Both the position numbers and the translations under genes were made by a program. Shown here piece by piece: positions 43,051 through 53,412 of a stretch of 64,000 bases of DNA (positions are counted from its first letter, which is position 1; every line of letters begins with the position of its first letter). Under the pieces are notes generated by a model. It saw nothing but the letters and a program-made list of their open reading frames with translations. It searched no databases and was not told the origin of the DNA. Source of the stretch: Flexivirga aerilata (GTDB lineage Bacteria; Actinomycetota; Actinomycetes; Actinomycetales; Dermatophilaceae); assembly GCF_013002715.1 (NCBI RefSeq), contig NZ_JABENB010000001.1:1674001-1738000 (forward strand), in the 5' to 3' direction.

Positions 43051-43928
43051 TCGGCGGCGGTGCCCTGCGCGGCCCCGCCCTGCGCGGTGCCCGACGCGAC
43101 CCCGCCCGGCGCAACCTCACCCTGCGGCACGGCGGACTCGTTCTGCTCGGCGAGAATCCGGCGCAGGAAGCTCTTGGTGCGCTCGTGCTGCGGATTCGCG
43201 ATCACCTCGCGCGCGGGCCCGGACTCGACCTCGACGCCGCCGTCCATGAAGACCACCCGGTCGGCGACGTCGCGGGCGAAGGCGATCTCGTGGGTGACCA
43301 CGATCATCGTCATGCCGTCGTCGGCGAGTTCGCGCATGACGTCGAGCACCTCGCCGACCAACTCGGGGTCGAGCGCGGAGGTCGGCTCGTCGAAGAGCAT
43401 CAGCTTCGGCTTCATCGCCAACGCCCGTGCGATCGCGACCCGCTGCTGCTGACCGCCGGACAGCTGGCTCGGGTAGTGGTGGCTGCGTTCGCCGAGGCCG
43501 ACGCGTTCGAGCAGCGCCATGGCCTCGGCGCGGGCGGTGGCCTTGTCGACGCCCCGCACCTGCACCGGCGCCTCCATCACGTTGGCGATGGCTGTCTTGT
43601 GCGGGAAGAGGTTGAACCGCTGGAAGACCATGCCGATCTCCCTGCGCTGCTTGGCGATGCGCTTGTCGTGCAGCCGGTGGAGGCGGCCGTTCTTCTCCTC
43701 CAGGCCGAGCAGGTCGTCGTCGACCCAGATGCGGCCGCCGTCGATCGTCTCGAGCTGGTTGATGCACCGCAGGAAGGTCGTCTTGCCGGAGCCGGATGGC
43801 CCGAGCAGGCAGACGACCTCACCCGGCGCGACGTCGAGGTCGATGCCCTTGAGCACCTCGACCCCGTGAAAGTGCTTGGAAACGTTGAGTGCTCGCACCA
43901 GCGGGCGAGGGTTGACGGTGTCGGTCAC
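43047..43928 (-). CDS. Polar amino-acid ABC transporter ATP-binding protein
   Basis: A 293-residue ATPase of the GlnQ/HisP type. Walker A is [17 protein letters not shown], the Q-loop is [13 protein letters not shown], the signature is [16 protein letters not shown], and Walker B is [20 protein letters not shown] with the HEI switch histidine. It energises uptake by the adjacent permease and binding protein. An extra Ala/Gly/Gln-rich tail of about 25 residues follows the conserved core. The GTG start overlaps the permease stop (GTGA). Confidence 0.93.
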   Translation of the reverse strand: MTDTVNPRPLVRALNVSKHFHGVEVLKGIDLDVAPGEVVCLLGPSGSGKTTFLRCINQLETIDGGRIWVDDDLLGLEEKNGRLHRLHDKRIAKQRREIGMVFQRFNLFPHKTAIANVMEAPVQVRGVDKATARAEAMALLERVGLGERSHHYPSQLSGGQQQRVAIARALAMKPKLMLFDEPTSALDPELVGEVLDVMRELADDGMTMIVVTHEIAFARDVADRVVFMDGGVEVESGPAREVIANPQHERTKSFLRRILAEQNESAVPQGEVAPGGVASGTAQGGAAQGTAAE

Positions 43929-44911
43929 TTGCCACCACCTCCGAGTTGAGCCAGCTGCCGCAGTCGTCCGGCCGCACCCTGGCGTGAGTTGCTCGACTGG
44001 CTGCCGAAGCCGCGACCGAAGTAGCGCTCCAGGTAGGTCTGTCCGACCATCAGCACCGAGCAGACGATGAGATACCAGATCAGGGCCGCCATCAGCGCGG
44101 GCATGACCAGGTAGGTGGAGTTGGCGACCGCGTTGGCCTGGAAGAACAGCTCGGTCGAGACCGGCACTGCCGACAGCAGCGAGGTGTCCTTGACCATCGC
44201 GATGGTCTCGTTGCCGGTCGGCGGCACGATGACCCGCATCGCCTGGGGCAGGATGATCCGCCGCATCGCCTGCCCGCGGCTCATGCCGAGCGCCGACGCC
44301 GCCTCCTCCTGGCCGGTGTCCACCGACAGCAATCCGGCGCGGGCGATCTCGGCCATGTACGCCGCCTCGGACAGCCCCAAGCCGATGATGCCGACGATGA
44401 TGCCGCTGCTGATCGTCTTCACGTCGAGCGAGTAGAACGTCATGCCGTCCTTCAGCCCGATGAAGTGACCGAGCTCCTTGCTGAAGGGCACGCCGAAGTC
44501 GAGCTTGGGATAGAGGTAGAGCACACCGACGCCGAGCACCACGAGCAGCACGTAGCGCGGCACTGCCCGGAAGAACCAGATGTAGACGAAGGACACGAAG
44601 CGCAGCACCGGGTTGGTCGACAGGCGCATGATCGCGAGCAGGATGCCGAGCACGATGCCGACCACCATCGAGGCGATCGTGCAGATGACCGTGCCCTTGA
44701 CCAGACCCTCCAGGACCGGGCGATACTCCATCACCCGCCAGACGAAGCTCCAGTCCCACTTGGGGTTGGTGACGAAGGAGTTGATGAGCATCGCGGCGAG
44801 GATCGCGATGACGACGACCCCGACCCACTGCCACGGGTGGCGCACCGGCCGGGCGTCGATCTCGCCCGGGCGTTCGGCCGAATCTGCTTGTTTGCCAGTC
44901 GTTTCCGCCAT
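43925..44911 (-). CDS. Amino-acid ABC transporter permease
   Basis: A 328-residue HisM/GlnP-family permease with about five to six spans. The conserved EAA loop reads [29 protein letters not shown] (about residues 205-235), and the N-terminal part shows [24 protein letters not shown] and [16 protein letters not shown]. An unusually long N-terminal extension with an additional span ([19 protein letters not shown]) precedes the domain. One permease gene only, so it probably works as a homodimer. The start overlaps the binding-protein stop (TGATG). Confidence 0.92.
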   Translation of the reverse strand: MAETTGKQADSAERPGEIDARPVRHPWQWVGVVVIAILAAMLINSFVTNPKWDWSFVWRVMEYRPVLEGLVKGTVICTIASMVVGIVLGILLAIMRLSTNPVLRFVSFVYIWFFRAVPRYVLLVVLGVGVLYLYPKLDFGVPFSKELGHFIGLKDGMTFYSLDVKTISSGIIVGIIGLGLSEAAYMAEIARAGLLSVDTGQEEAASALGMSRGQAMRRIILPQAMRVIVPPTGNETIAMVKDTSLLSAVPVSTELFFQANAVANSTYLVMPALMAALIWYLIVCSVLMVGQTYLERYFGRGFGSQSSNSRQGAAGRLRQLAQLGGGGK

Positions 44912-45819
44912 CAGCCTGCCACCGCCGGGTTGACCGCGAACATGTCCACTGCTCCGCTCTGTTGCGCCCACTTGGCGAGGATCTTGTCGTAGCTGCCGTC
45001 GGCGACCATCGCCGCGAACGACTGCGCGATGGCGTTGCCGAGGTCGATGGCGTCCTTCGGCAGCACCATGCCGTATGGCGCAGCTCCCGTGATCTTGCCG
45101 ACGGCCTGCAGCTTGTCGCCGGTCTGCTTCACGGCATACAGCGCGACGGGGGAGTCGGCCGCCATCGCGTCGACCTTCCCGGCGAGCAGGTCGGTGGTGA
45201 CCTTCGACTGCAGGTCCTCGATCACTGGCTTGATCGGCTTGCTCTTGCACTGGTCCTTGTTGATCGCGGCGACCTCGTCGGCCTGCGTGGTGCCGGTCTG
45301 CACGCCGACGGTGAGGCCGCACGGGTTGGTCGGGTCGACCTTCTTCGGGTTGCCCTTCTGCGCGATCCACTGGGTGCCGGCGGAGAAGTAGCTGACCATC
45401 GTGACCTGCTTGAGCCGGTCGGGGGTGATCGTGAAAGAGGACGTCGCCAGGTCGTACTTCCCGCCGGCGACGCCGGGGATGATGCTGTCGAACTTGGCGT
45501 TCTGGAATTTCAGCTTCAGCCCGAGCTTCTGCGCGGCGGCGGTGAGCAGGTCGATGTCCATGCCCTGCACGGTCTGCCCGTCGCGGGCGAGGAACTCGTT
45601 GGGCTGGTAGGACGCGTCGGTGCCGACGGTGAGCGTGCCCTTGGCCTTGATGTTGGCGGGGACGAGCTTGGCCAGCTGGTCGGACACCGAGCCGGACGGA
45701 CCGGTCTGCGCGGCGCCGCCGCCGAGACCGAGGGACGTGGTCCCGATGCCGCAGCCGCTGAGCGCGAGCGCGACACCCACCGCACCGGCAGCGGTCAGCT
45801 GCGAGCGCTTTGCAAACAT
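44911..45819 (-). CDS. Amino-acid ABC transporter substrate-binding lipoprotein
   Basis: A 302-residue solute-binding protein of family 3 (polar amino acids). The signal peptide ends in the lipobox LALSGC, with the acylated cysteine about residue 23. The mature protein has [58 protein letters not shown] and [13 protein letters not shown]. Which amino acid it binds is not evident. It is the first gene of the operon binding protein-permease-ATPase-sodX. Confidence 0.93.
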   Translation of the reverse strand: MFAKRSQLTAAGAVGVALALSGCGIGTTSLGLGGGAAQTGPSGSVSDQLAKLVPANIKAKGTLTVGTDASYQPNEFLARDGQTVQGMDIDLLTAAAQKLGLKLKFQNAKFDSIIPGVAGGKYDLATSSFTITPDRLKQVTMVSYFSAGTQWIAQKGNPKKVDPTNPCGLTVGVQTGTTQADEVAAINKDQCKSKPIKPVIEDLQSKVTTDLLAGKVDAMAADSPVALYAVKQTGDKLQAVGKITGAAPYGMVLPKDAIDLGNAIAQSFAAMVADGSYDKILAKWAQQSGAVDMFAVNPAVAG

Positions 45820-45970
45820 GACGATGACGTGCACCTTCCTGACCGGATCACCCTCGGGGGCGACCCGAGTGTGCCGCACATCGTCCCACTCGTGGCGCAG
45901 GTCACGCGCCGGACCCGCGAAGTCGTGACCGGCCCGTCACCGGAGGGTCAGTCGACGGTCAGGCCGCCGC

Positions 45971-47722
45971 TCAGGAGGCGCCGCGCAACCTCGTCGTCAA
46001 CTCGCTCGCGAACACGTGATGCGGGTCGAGCCGGTCGAGGGTCGCCCACGCGGCGTCCCACTGCGGGAAGGCCGCCGGGATCGGCCCGCGCATCGCGGCG
46101 TCGTCGGTCCACGCGCCGGCCGGCGTGGTCGCCCACCGCTTCGACCACTCGGGCCGGACGACGGCGTAGGAGGCGTAGTTGGTGCGGATGAACTGCTCGT
46201 TCTCGGCAAAGAAGTCGAACTCGTGCGCGGTGCCGGGCATGGTGAGGATGTCCAGCCAGACCACCGTGTCGAGCTCGGGCCGTCCGTCTACCGGGCGGGC
46301 CGGCGACAGCTCCGCGACGCGGGCGCCCGGCGTCGCGACGTCGGCGGGGTCGTCCACCCCGGTGACCCGGATCTCGACGCAGCTGTTGACCGGGAACTGC
46401 CCGCGCGACTGGTATGCCGAGAGCCGCGCACTGAAGGACTCGGCAAACTCGTGCACCACCCGCTGCACGTCGGCGCGGCGGCAGACGACGGCCTGGCTGC
46501 CGGCGCTCACCCGCAGCGTCGTGGGCTTGACGAAGTTGATGAAGTTCTTCGCCGGCCCCCAGAGGTCGCGGGCGAGCGCCATCGTGAGCGCGCTCGCGGT
46601 CGTGCCGAGCACCGCACCGCCGAATGCCGGTGCCACCCAATACATTCCGGCGATCAGCTGTCCCATGAGCTGCGGCACAGGTGAGGGCAGGTTGTCGGCG
46701 AAGCCGAAGTTGTAGGGCCCGGTCGTCGGGCGTGAGAGCAGCGGCCGATTGGGGGTCGGGGTCCACACCTGCACCCAGGGATATTGGGTGAACGTGTACC
46801 AGATGACGCCCACCCGGCCGGCCTTGTCGAGCAGCGACGTCAGTGAGCGCGACGTGACCTTCGACGGGTCGGCGAAGAGCTCGGTGCTGCGGATGTCGGT
46901 GTAGGACTGACAGCGCAGGTTGTAGTCGGGCACGGTCTGCAGGAGCACCTCGGTGACGAAGGCCCGGCCGAGGTGGGCGAGGAGCGCTCCCGCCTCGGGT
47001 GCGGAGCGGGAGAAGGTCTGCTCGTCATACCGCCCGGTCGCAGGGTTCCAGGCGATGGCCCGCAGCTCGAGCACCTGGTTGCTCATCGTGCCGAAGGACC
47101 TGCCCGGCGCGTGCGCCTCGCCCTTGGCGGGTATGCCGGTGCCGTGCGCCCCGACCGCGAGCACGCCGCCGACCGACACGTCGCCGGGGGCCGGCGCCGC
47201 GAGCAGCGACCGGCGCTGCTGGTGCAGGAAGGCGAACAAGGTGTCCATGCGGGTGCCGGCCTCGGTGCGCACGGCGTCGCCCTCCATCCGCGTCGCGGTG
47301 AGGCACTGGGTGGTGTCGACGAGCAGCACCTGCTGGTCGGTTGCGCCGTCAGCGACCGTGAGCGGCGCCCAGCTGTGCCGGAAGCCTCGCGGGCGCACCG
47401 TCCAGCCGGCGCCGTAGGCCCAGTTGACGACGGCGAGCAGCTCGGCGCGGGTGCGCGGCGCGCAGGTCCAGAGGGCTGAGCTGACGACGACGCCGTCCCA
47501 GTTGCGGAACACCTCGCGGTAGAGGGAGGCGTCCGTTGGGTAACCGGCCGGCCGCTCGGCGGCGGTGGCGGGTGTCACGCCGAGCAGCACGGGCAGCCCC
47601 GAGGCGGCGACGCCCGCGAGCAGCGAGCGTCGGGGGACTTCAGGGAGTCCGGGGCGTCCGGGGCGTCCGGCGTGGCGGGGGTGACGGGGGTCTCCGGGGG
47701 TTCCGGGGTCGGGCTTGGTCAT
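45971..47722 (-). CDS. Tat-exported FAD-linked oxidase (cholesterol oxidase type II-like)
   Basis: A 583-residue oxidase of the vanillyl-alcohol-oxidase (FAD_binding_4) fold. A Pro/Gly/Arg-rich N-terminus leads to a twin-arginine signal (PRRSLLAGVAASGLPVLLGV). The FAD domain has WTCAPRTRAELLAVVNWAYGAGWTVRPRGFRHSWAPLT, whose histidine is the likely covalent FAD site, then APGDVSVGGVLAVGAHGTG. The C-terminal substrate domain resembles that of the covalent-FAD cholesterol oxidase of Brevibacterium sterolicum, which makes cholestenone from cholesterol. A related sugar- or alcohol-oxidase role is possible. The start ATG 47722 has GGAG seven bases upstream. No steroid-degradation genes are nearby. 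Confidence 0.75.
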   Translation of the reverse strand: MTKPDPGTPGDPRHPRHAGRPGRPGLPEVPRRSLLAGVAASGLPVLLGVTPATAAERPAGYPTDASLYREVFRNWDGVVVSSALWTCAPRTRAELLAVVNWAYGAGWTVRPRGFRHSWAPLTVADGATDQQVLLVDTTQCLTATRMEGDAVRTEAGTRMDTLFAFLHQQRRSLLAAPAPGDVSVGGVLAVGAHGTGIPAKGEAHAPGRSFGTMSNQVLELRAIAWNPATGRYDEQTFSRSAPEAGALLAHLGRAFVTEVLLQTVPDYNLRCQSYTDIRSTELFADPSKVTSRSLTSLLDKAGRVGVIWYTFTQYPWVQVWTPTPNRPLLSRPTTGPYNFGFADNLPSPVPQLMGQLIAGMYWVAPAFGGAVLGTTASALTMALARDLWGPAKNFINFVKPTTLRVSAGSQAVVCRRADVQRVVHEFAESFSARLSAYQSRGQFPVNSCVEIRVTGVDDPADVATPGARVAELSPARPVDGRPELDTVVWLDILTMPGTAHEFDFFAENEQFIRTNYASYAVVRPEWSKRWATTPAGAWTDDAAMRGPIPAAFPQWDAAWATLDRLDPHHVFASELTTRLRGAS

Positions 47723-47887
47723 CGGCATGCTCCGAAGTAGGTCGCGGTTTCGGCCAGATGACATTTTGACGCATGTCACGCGCTGAGGTGGGCGGATTTG
47801 GGTGAAGCACCCCGTGAACCTTCGGATAGTTGGACGACCGACTAAATCGATGAAGGTGAAATGGATTTCATTTCGCTTGTTTGTCAC

Positions 47888-47917
47888 TTGACTAATACGC
47901 CATACGACCGTCAGGAT
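47888..47917 (+). promoter_or_regulatory. Possible promoter for the two secreted-protein genes
   Basis: TTGACT at 47888-47893 and CAGGAT at 47912-47917 are 18 bases apart, about 75 bases before the start at 47992, in an AT-richer gap. The GAAATG/CATTTC inverted repeat near 47855-47875 could be an operator. Confidence 0.35.
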
Positions 47918-47991
47918 CAGCCACGTCCGAAGGGGTTGGCCGCGTCGCTGCGTGCGCCCGCAATTCGTCATTGAGGGGAAGGGTTGACAGG

Positions 47992-48585
47992 ATGGTCAAC
48001 ACCAAGAACGTGTCGCGGCGGACGGTCGCGAAGGGTGCGGCGTGGACCGTGCCGGTCGTGTCGCTCGGGGTCGCGGGCCCGGCGGCCGCCGCCAGCCCGC
48101 CGGCCACTGGCGACGTGCAGGTCAGCAGTGCCTGTGGCGGCATCAGTATCGGGCCGATCGGGGGCGTCTACACCTTCCCCGCCTACAAGATCACGGTGAC
48201 TGGCTCGGATCTCATGCCCGGTAGCACGTTCGCAGTCAACCTGCACGCGTTTGGGGGCGTGGTCGGTGTGGTCAGCGGCACGCCGACGCTCAGCGGGTCG
48301 CTCGTCGCCGCGTCTACGGTGAACGGGCCCGCCGTGAGCGGGTTCAACAACGTCGTCGACTGGACCCTCACCACCAACCAGCCGCTCGCGGCGGGTGGCA
48401 CGTACAACGTGGACATCAACATGCCGCTGTTCGTCGGCGACTTCGTGGCGTCGGTGACGTCGACGAACGCCGTGGGCAACCCGGACACCGCCAAGACCAA
48501 CAATTCGGCATGTGTTCAGTTCGCCGGCGCCGGCATCGCCAACACCGGCAAGATCGTGTGCACCAACATCATCTGCCTGGGCTGA
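47992..48585 (+). CDS. Secreted protein with Tat-like signal
   Basis: A 197-residue protein with a twin-arginine-like signal (VSRRTVAKGAAWTVPVVSLGVAGPAAAA, residues 7-34) and probable cleavage after AAA. The mature part is rich in Val, Thr, Gly and Asn with alternating beta-strand character and contains no charged catalytic cluster. A few cysteines (SSACGG, NSACVQF, IVCTNIICLG) could form disulfides. Many Micrococcales encode such beta-sandwich surface proteins of unknown role. The next gene starts 14 bases downstream and is also secreted, so they are probably expressed together. Confidence 0.7.
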   Translation: MVNTKNVSRRTVAKGAAWTVPVVSLGVAGPAAAASPPATGDVQVSSACGGISIGPIGGVYTFPAYKITVTGSDLMPGSTFAVNLHAFGGVVGVVSGTPTLSGSLVAASTVNGPAVSGFNNVVDWTLTTNQPLAAGGTYNVDINMPLFVGDFVASVTSTNAVGNPDTAKTNNSACVQFAGAGIANTGKIVCTNIICLG

Positions 48586-48599
48586 GAGGAGACCCTGAG

Positions 48600-49136
48600 A
48601 TGAATACGTTTGCTCGCTCTGCTCTGGCCGCTACGACTGCCGCCGCGGTGCTCGTCCCGGCGGGCGTCGCGTCGGCCGCGCCTGCACCAGTCACCTCCGC
48701 GCCCATGGCGACGGTCAGCTACCTTCCCTCCGCGACATCCGGGACATCGGCGACCACAACGCCGCCGAAGCCGATGAGCATGGACAACCCGATGCCGCCG
48801 GAGGAGGAGCTGGACGAGTGGATCAAGATGATGCCGGGCATCCTCGAGCCGCAGGCGCCGATGGGCCCGATGCCGATCCCGATCTGCGGACAGACCCCGT
48901 CCTACATGGCGAAGTGGCTGTTCGTGGTCTTCGGTGGTCACTTCGACGACAGCGTCGAGTGGGTGGCCGCCCAAGGAAAGCTCTTCAGCGACATCGCGAC
49001 CTTCAGGATTGACCCGTTGACGGCGATGGTGAAGCTCGGCGCGGCGCTGCTTCAGCTGCCGGTCTACGCGGCCAAGGTGGGCTGGGCGCACATTCCGCCG
49101 ACGATCGGTTACGTGCTCAACGGGTGCAAGGTCTGA
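48600..49136 (+). CDS. Secreted protein of unknown function
   Basis: A 178-residue protein with a Sec-type signal peptide (residues 1-27, ending ASAAPAP). A Thr/Pro/Met-rich stretch (about residues 45-95, with several MP repeats) is followed by a compact helical C-terminus containing Trp-rich segments (YMAKWLFVVFGGHFDDSVEWVAAQGKLF) and two cysteines (PICGQ, NGCKV). Start: ATG at 48600 with AGGAG upstream. Not recognised. It shares an apparent operon with the preceding secreted protein and ends at a strong bidirectional terminator. Confidence 0.65.
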   Translation: MNTFARSALAATTAAAVLVPAGVASAAPAPVTSAPMATVSYLPSATSGTSATTTPPKPMSMDNPMPPEEELDEWIKMMPGILEPQAPMGPMPIPICGQTPSYMAKWLFVVFGGHFDDSVEWVAAQGKLFSDIATFRIDPLTAMVKLGAALLQLPVYAAKVGWAHIPPTIGYVLNGCKV

Positions 49137-49179
49137 CCCTGAGCTGACCCCTCAGACCCTGCTCCTTCCCCGCAGGACG

Positions 49180-49213
49180 CGTGGCGCCCGGCCGTTTGCG
49201 GCCGGGCGCCACG
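49180..49213. terminator. Bidirectional terminator
   Basis: A 14-bp perfect stem (CGTGGCGCCCGGCC, arms 49180-49193 and 49200-49213) with a six-base loop, followed on the plus strand by CGCTTTT. It separates the secreted-protein gene from convergent rmlC. Confidence 0.85.
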
Positions 49214-49232
49214 TCGCTTTTGCGTGCCGGCG

Positions 49233-49835
49233 TCAGCGGGTGCGCAGGCTGTCGTCATACGCCAGGCAGTCGGCGTATGACGGGAGCAGCCCGTCGGCCT
49301 CGGCCTGCGCGAGGGTGGGCGCCGCGGTGTCCTTGGGGGAGAGCACCGGCGCGATGCCGTCGGGGAAGCGCAGCGCAATCTGCCGGTCGAGCGGGTTGAT
49401 GCCGTGCTCGCGCTGCGGGTTGTAGGCCTCGGAGCAGAGGTAGACGGCGGTCGAGTCGTCCTCGCGGGCGGCGAGGCAGTGGCCGAGTCCTTCGGACAGG
49501 TAGACCGCGCGGCGGGTGTCGGTGTCGAGTTCGACGCTGGCCCACTGCCCGAAGGTGGGGGACCCGACGCGGATGTCGACGATGTAGTCGATGAACGAAC
49601 CGCCTACTGCGGTCACGTATTTCGCCTGGCTGGGCGGCACGTCGGCGTAGTGGATGCCGCGCACCGCGCCTTTGCTCGACACGGAGATGTTGGTCTGCAC
49701 GACGTCGAGCCGGTGGCCGAGGTGCTCGGCGAGCTTGTCGCCGCGGAAGCCTTCCATGAAGACGCCGCGGTCGTCGGGAAACTGTCGTGGCGTGACGACA
49801 TACGCCCCGGCGATGTCGAGGGGTGCGATGTCCAT
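49233..49835 (-). CDS. rmlC: dTDP-4-dehydrorhamnose 3,5-epimerase
   Basis: A 200-residue cupin enzyme, the third step of dTDP-L-rhamnose synthesis. Family landmarks are FPDDRGVFMEGFR near residue 20, VVQTNISVSSKGAVRGIHY (catalytic His of RGxHY), VDIRVGSPTFGQW, LSEGLGHCLAA and NPQREHGINPLD. The last residues (SYADCLAYDD) are encoded by an 11-bp inverted repeat made of two copies of the GTCATAC motif, close to the stop. It overlaps the rmlA stop (TGATG). Confidence 0.92.
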   Translation of the reverse strand: MDIAPLDIAGAYVVTPRQFPDDRGVFMEGFRGDKLAEHLGHRLDVVQTNISVSSKGAVRGIHYADVPPSQAKYVTAVGGSFIDYIVDIRVGSPTFGQWASVELDTDTRRAVYLSEGLGHCLAAREDDSTAVYLCSEAYNPQREHGINPLDRQIALRFPDGIAPVLSPKDTAAPTLAQAEADGLLPSYADCLAYDDSLRTR

Positions 49836-50704
49836 CAGCGGGGTTCCTCCAGCAGGCGGTGCAGGTAGACGCCGTAGCCGCTCTTGGCGAGGGGTGCGGC
49901 GAGGGCGGCGAGCTGGTCGTCGGTGAGCCAGCCGTTGCGCCAGGCGATCTCCTCGACGCAGCCGATCTTGTAGCCCTGGCGTTCCTCGATGACCTGCACA
50001 AACTGGGAGGCGCCCATCAGGCCTTCGAAGGTGCCGGTGTCGAACCACGCGGTGCCGCGTGGCAGCACGGTCACCGACAGGTCGCCGCGGCGCAGGTAGG
50101 CGTCGTTGACACCGGTGATCTCGAGCTCGCCGCGCGCGCTGGGGGTGAGGGAGCCGGCGATCTTGACCACGTCGTTGTCGTAGAAGTAGAGGCCGGGCAC
50201 GGCATACGACGACTTGGGCTGGGCCGGCTTCTCCTCGATGGAGATGACGGTGCCGTCGCTGTCGAACTCCACCACGCCGTATGCCGTGGGGTTGGCCACG
50301 TGGTAGGCGAAGACGTGGCCGCCGGTGAGTGCCTCGTTGCCGCGCAGAGCGGTGCCGAGCCCGGTGCCGTAGAAGATGTTGTCGCCGAGCACCAGGGCGA
50401 CGCTGTCGTCGCCGATGAAGTCGGCGCCGATGACGAAGGCCTGCGCGAGGCCGTCGGGGGAGGGCTGCACCGCAAACTGCAGGTTGATGCCCCAGTCGCT
50501 GCCGTCGCCGAGCAGCCGGCGGAACTGCTCGGCGTCGTGCGGGGTGGTGATGATCAGCACGTCCCGGATGCCCGCCATCAGCAGCGTCGACAGCGGGTAG
50601 TAGATCATCGGCTTGTCGTAGATCGGCATCAGCTGCTTGCTGATGCCGCGGGTGATGGGGTGCAGGCGTGTGCCTGTGCCGCCCGCGAGCACGATCCCTT
50701 TCAC
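49835..50704 (-). CDS. rmlA: Glucose-1-phosphate thymidylyltransferase
   Basis: A 289-residue nucleotidyltransferase that makes dTDP-glucose. The N-terminal motif [44 protein letters not shown] stretch carries the activating RxxR/K residues. Also present are [52 protein letters not shown] and AWFDTGT. The GTG start at 50704 follows TAGGGT (minus strand, 50712-50717) by seven bases, suggesting a leaderless transcript. It is divergent from rmlB, 57 bases away. Confidence 0.95.
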   Translation of the reverse strand: MKGIVLAGGTGTRLHPITRGISKQLMPIYDKPMIYYPLSTLLMAGIRDVLIITTPHDAEQFRRLLGDGSDWGINLQFAVQPSPDGLAQAFVIGADFIGDDSVALVLGDNIFYGTGLGTALRGNEALTGGHVFAYHVANPTAYGVVEFDSDGTVISIEEKPAQPKSSYAVPGLYFYDNDVVKIAGSLTPSARGELEITGVNDAYLRRGDLSVTVLPRGTAWFDTGTFEGLMGASQFVQVIEERQGYKIGCVEEIAWRNGWLTDDQLAALAAPLAKSGYGVYLHRLLEEPR

Positions 50705-50740
50705 CTCGCCGACCCTACCTATCCGTGCGCCAGCCGATGA

Positions 50741-51765
<1,025 letters not shown>

Positions 51766-51766
<1 letters not shown>

Positions 51767-52608
51767 TGCGCTGGCTGGTCACCGGTGGCCGCGGCATGTT
51801 CGGCACCGACCTGACGCTGCTCCTGAAGGAGCGCGGTGAGCAGGTGGTGCCGGTGGGCTCCGCCGAGTGCGATATCCGCTCGCTCGACGCGGTGCGGGAC
51901 ACGATGCGCGACTTCGACGTGGTGGTCAACGCCGCGGCCTGGACCGCGGTCGACGACGCGGAGGCGCACGAGGCCGAGGCCTTCGCCATCAACGCGACCG
52001 GCGCCCGCAACGTAGCGCTGGTCGCGCGCGAGACCGACACGCGGATGGTGCAGATCTCGACGGACTACGTCTTCGACGGCACCGCCAGGGAGCCCTACGA
52101 GCCGGAGCATCCGCAAAGTCCCCAGTCCGCCTACGGCCGCACCAAGACAGCAGGGGAGTGGGCCGTGCGCGCGACGAACCCAGATGCGCTGACCGTGCGG
52201 ACCGCGTGGCTGTATGGCGAGCATGGACCCAACTTCGTCAAGACCATGCTGCGTCTGGCGGGCGAACGCGAGGAGCTGGCTGTCGTTGACGACCAGGTCG
52301 GGCAGCCCACGTGGACCCGAGACCTGGCTAAGCACGTCGCGGCTCTGATCGACTCCGGTGCGCCCGGTGGTTACTACCACGGCACCACGTCCGGTCAGAC
52401 GTCGTGGTATGGATTCGCACTGGAGATATTCACCGTCGCCGGCCTCGACGCCTCACGCGTGCAACCGTGCAGCAGTGCCGATGTGCCGCGCGCGGCGCGG
52501 AGGCCCACTTACAGTGCGCTTGTAGGGCATAAGCATGGGGTCTCGGTCGCATCTCCGATGCCGAGCTGGTCGGACGGGGTAAGGCGCTTCCTTGCCTCGC
52601 GCGCTTAG
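51766..52608 (+). CDS. rmlD: dTDP-4-dehydrorhamnose reductase
   Basis: A 280-residue NAD(P)H enzyme, the last step of dTDP-L-rhamnose synthesis. It has [63 protein letters not shown] (catalytic YxxxK) and [18 protein letters not shown]. Coupled to rmlB. The C-terminal part lies at the edge where base composition starts to change towards the lower-GC cluster; the convergent methyltransferase gene ends six bases away. Confidence 0.95.
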
Positions 52609-52614
52609 GCACTG

Positions 52615-53364
52615 TCACATCACGTTTGCATCCCAGATCCCGACCCATACGTCCTGAGCGCTCCGCGTCAGGCCGTTGTCGACGTAACGCGGCGTGATGC
52701 TAAGAGCCTCGGGACGTGACTGGGTTGTCCAGTCATTTCCCTGGCGGTGGAGGAAGAACTCCTGGGTGGGCCCGAGGGTATTGGAGGCGATCGCGACATC
52801 CAGCCAGCTGTTGAAACCGCGAGGACAGGTTACAAAAAGTTGCCCACCGGGGGCCAAAAGTTCGCGGCTGTGTCGCACTGCATCCAGGATCTTAGACGGG
52901 TGCCGGGGCTCCTCGTCCCATCCGATGTGCTCAAACGTAGAGATTGCCACTATCGCGCCAAATTTCTCCGCAGATTCGAAGTCGACAATATCTTCGTTAA
53001 GCGCACGGCCACCTTTTTCGTATTTGTCAACAACGACGTCCGCGTCATAGCCGTAGTAGGTCAGAACGTTGCCGACTTCCAGCACCGGGCCGGGGCGTCC
53101 GTTGAGAAAGTCGAGGGCCAGTGGCACCTCCACCATACGCTCTCCACGCCAGGTAGCGTTGTAATGATGAATGAGAGGCGCGACGGTAGAATCGCCGACA
53201 GTTATCCGGTGATTTCGGTGCAGTGCGCGCCGGAGTGGGTATGCAGCGTAGACGCCCAATTTGTCAGCGGCGCGTCGGGCACTTCCGACGTACCCCCAGC
53301 GTTCGATGGCGAGCGGTGCGCGCCGTCGCAATCTAGCAAACTCTGCGGTGCCTTTTTTCAACAA
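52615..53364 (-). CDS. SAM-dependent methyltransferase-like protein
   Basis: A 249-residue class I methyltransferase-type protein. Residues about 90-105 (GPVLEVGNVLTYYGY) match the glycine-rich SAM loop in degenerate form, and IVAISTFEHIGWDEE and LLAPGGQLFVTCPRGFNS are the usual acidic and post-motif strands. The position beside a flippase and glycosyltransferases suggests it methylates a polysaccharide or lipid-linked sugar; no direct evidence. The start is TTG (53364 or 53361) just after GGAGG. Base composition is lower in GC than in the flanking rml genes. Confidence 0.7.
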   Translation of the reverse strand: MLKKGTAEFARLRRRAPLAIERWGYVGSARRAADKLGVYAAYPLRRALHRNHRITVGDSTVAPLIHHYNATWRGERMVEVPLALDFLNGRPGPVLEVGNVLTYYGYDADVVVDKYEKGGRALNEDIVDFESAEKFGAIVAISTFEHIGWDEEPRHPSKILDAVRHSRELLAPGGQLFVTCPRGFNSWLDVAIASNTLGPTQEFFLHRQGNDWTTQSRPEALSITPRYVDNGLTRSAQDVWVGIWDANVM

Positions 53365-53412
53365 GGTTCCTCCATGAAGGTTTGTGTGTGGGTACTGCCC
53401 TTAGATGATTCA

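Noticed and set aside
45971..47722. FAD oxidase as part of a steroid degradation locus
   Set aside because: No kst, hsa or mce genes are in the window; the gene stands alone.
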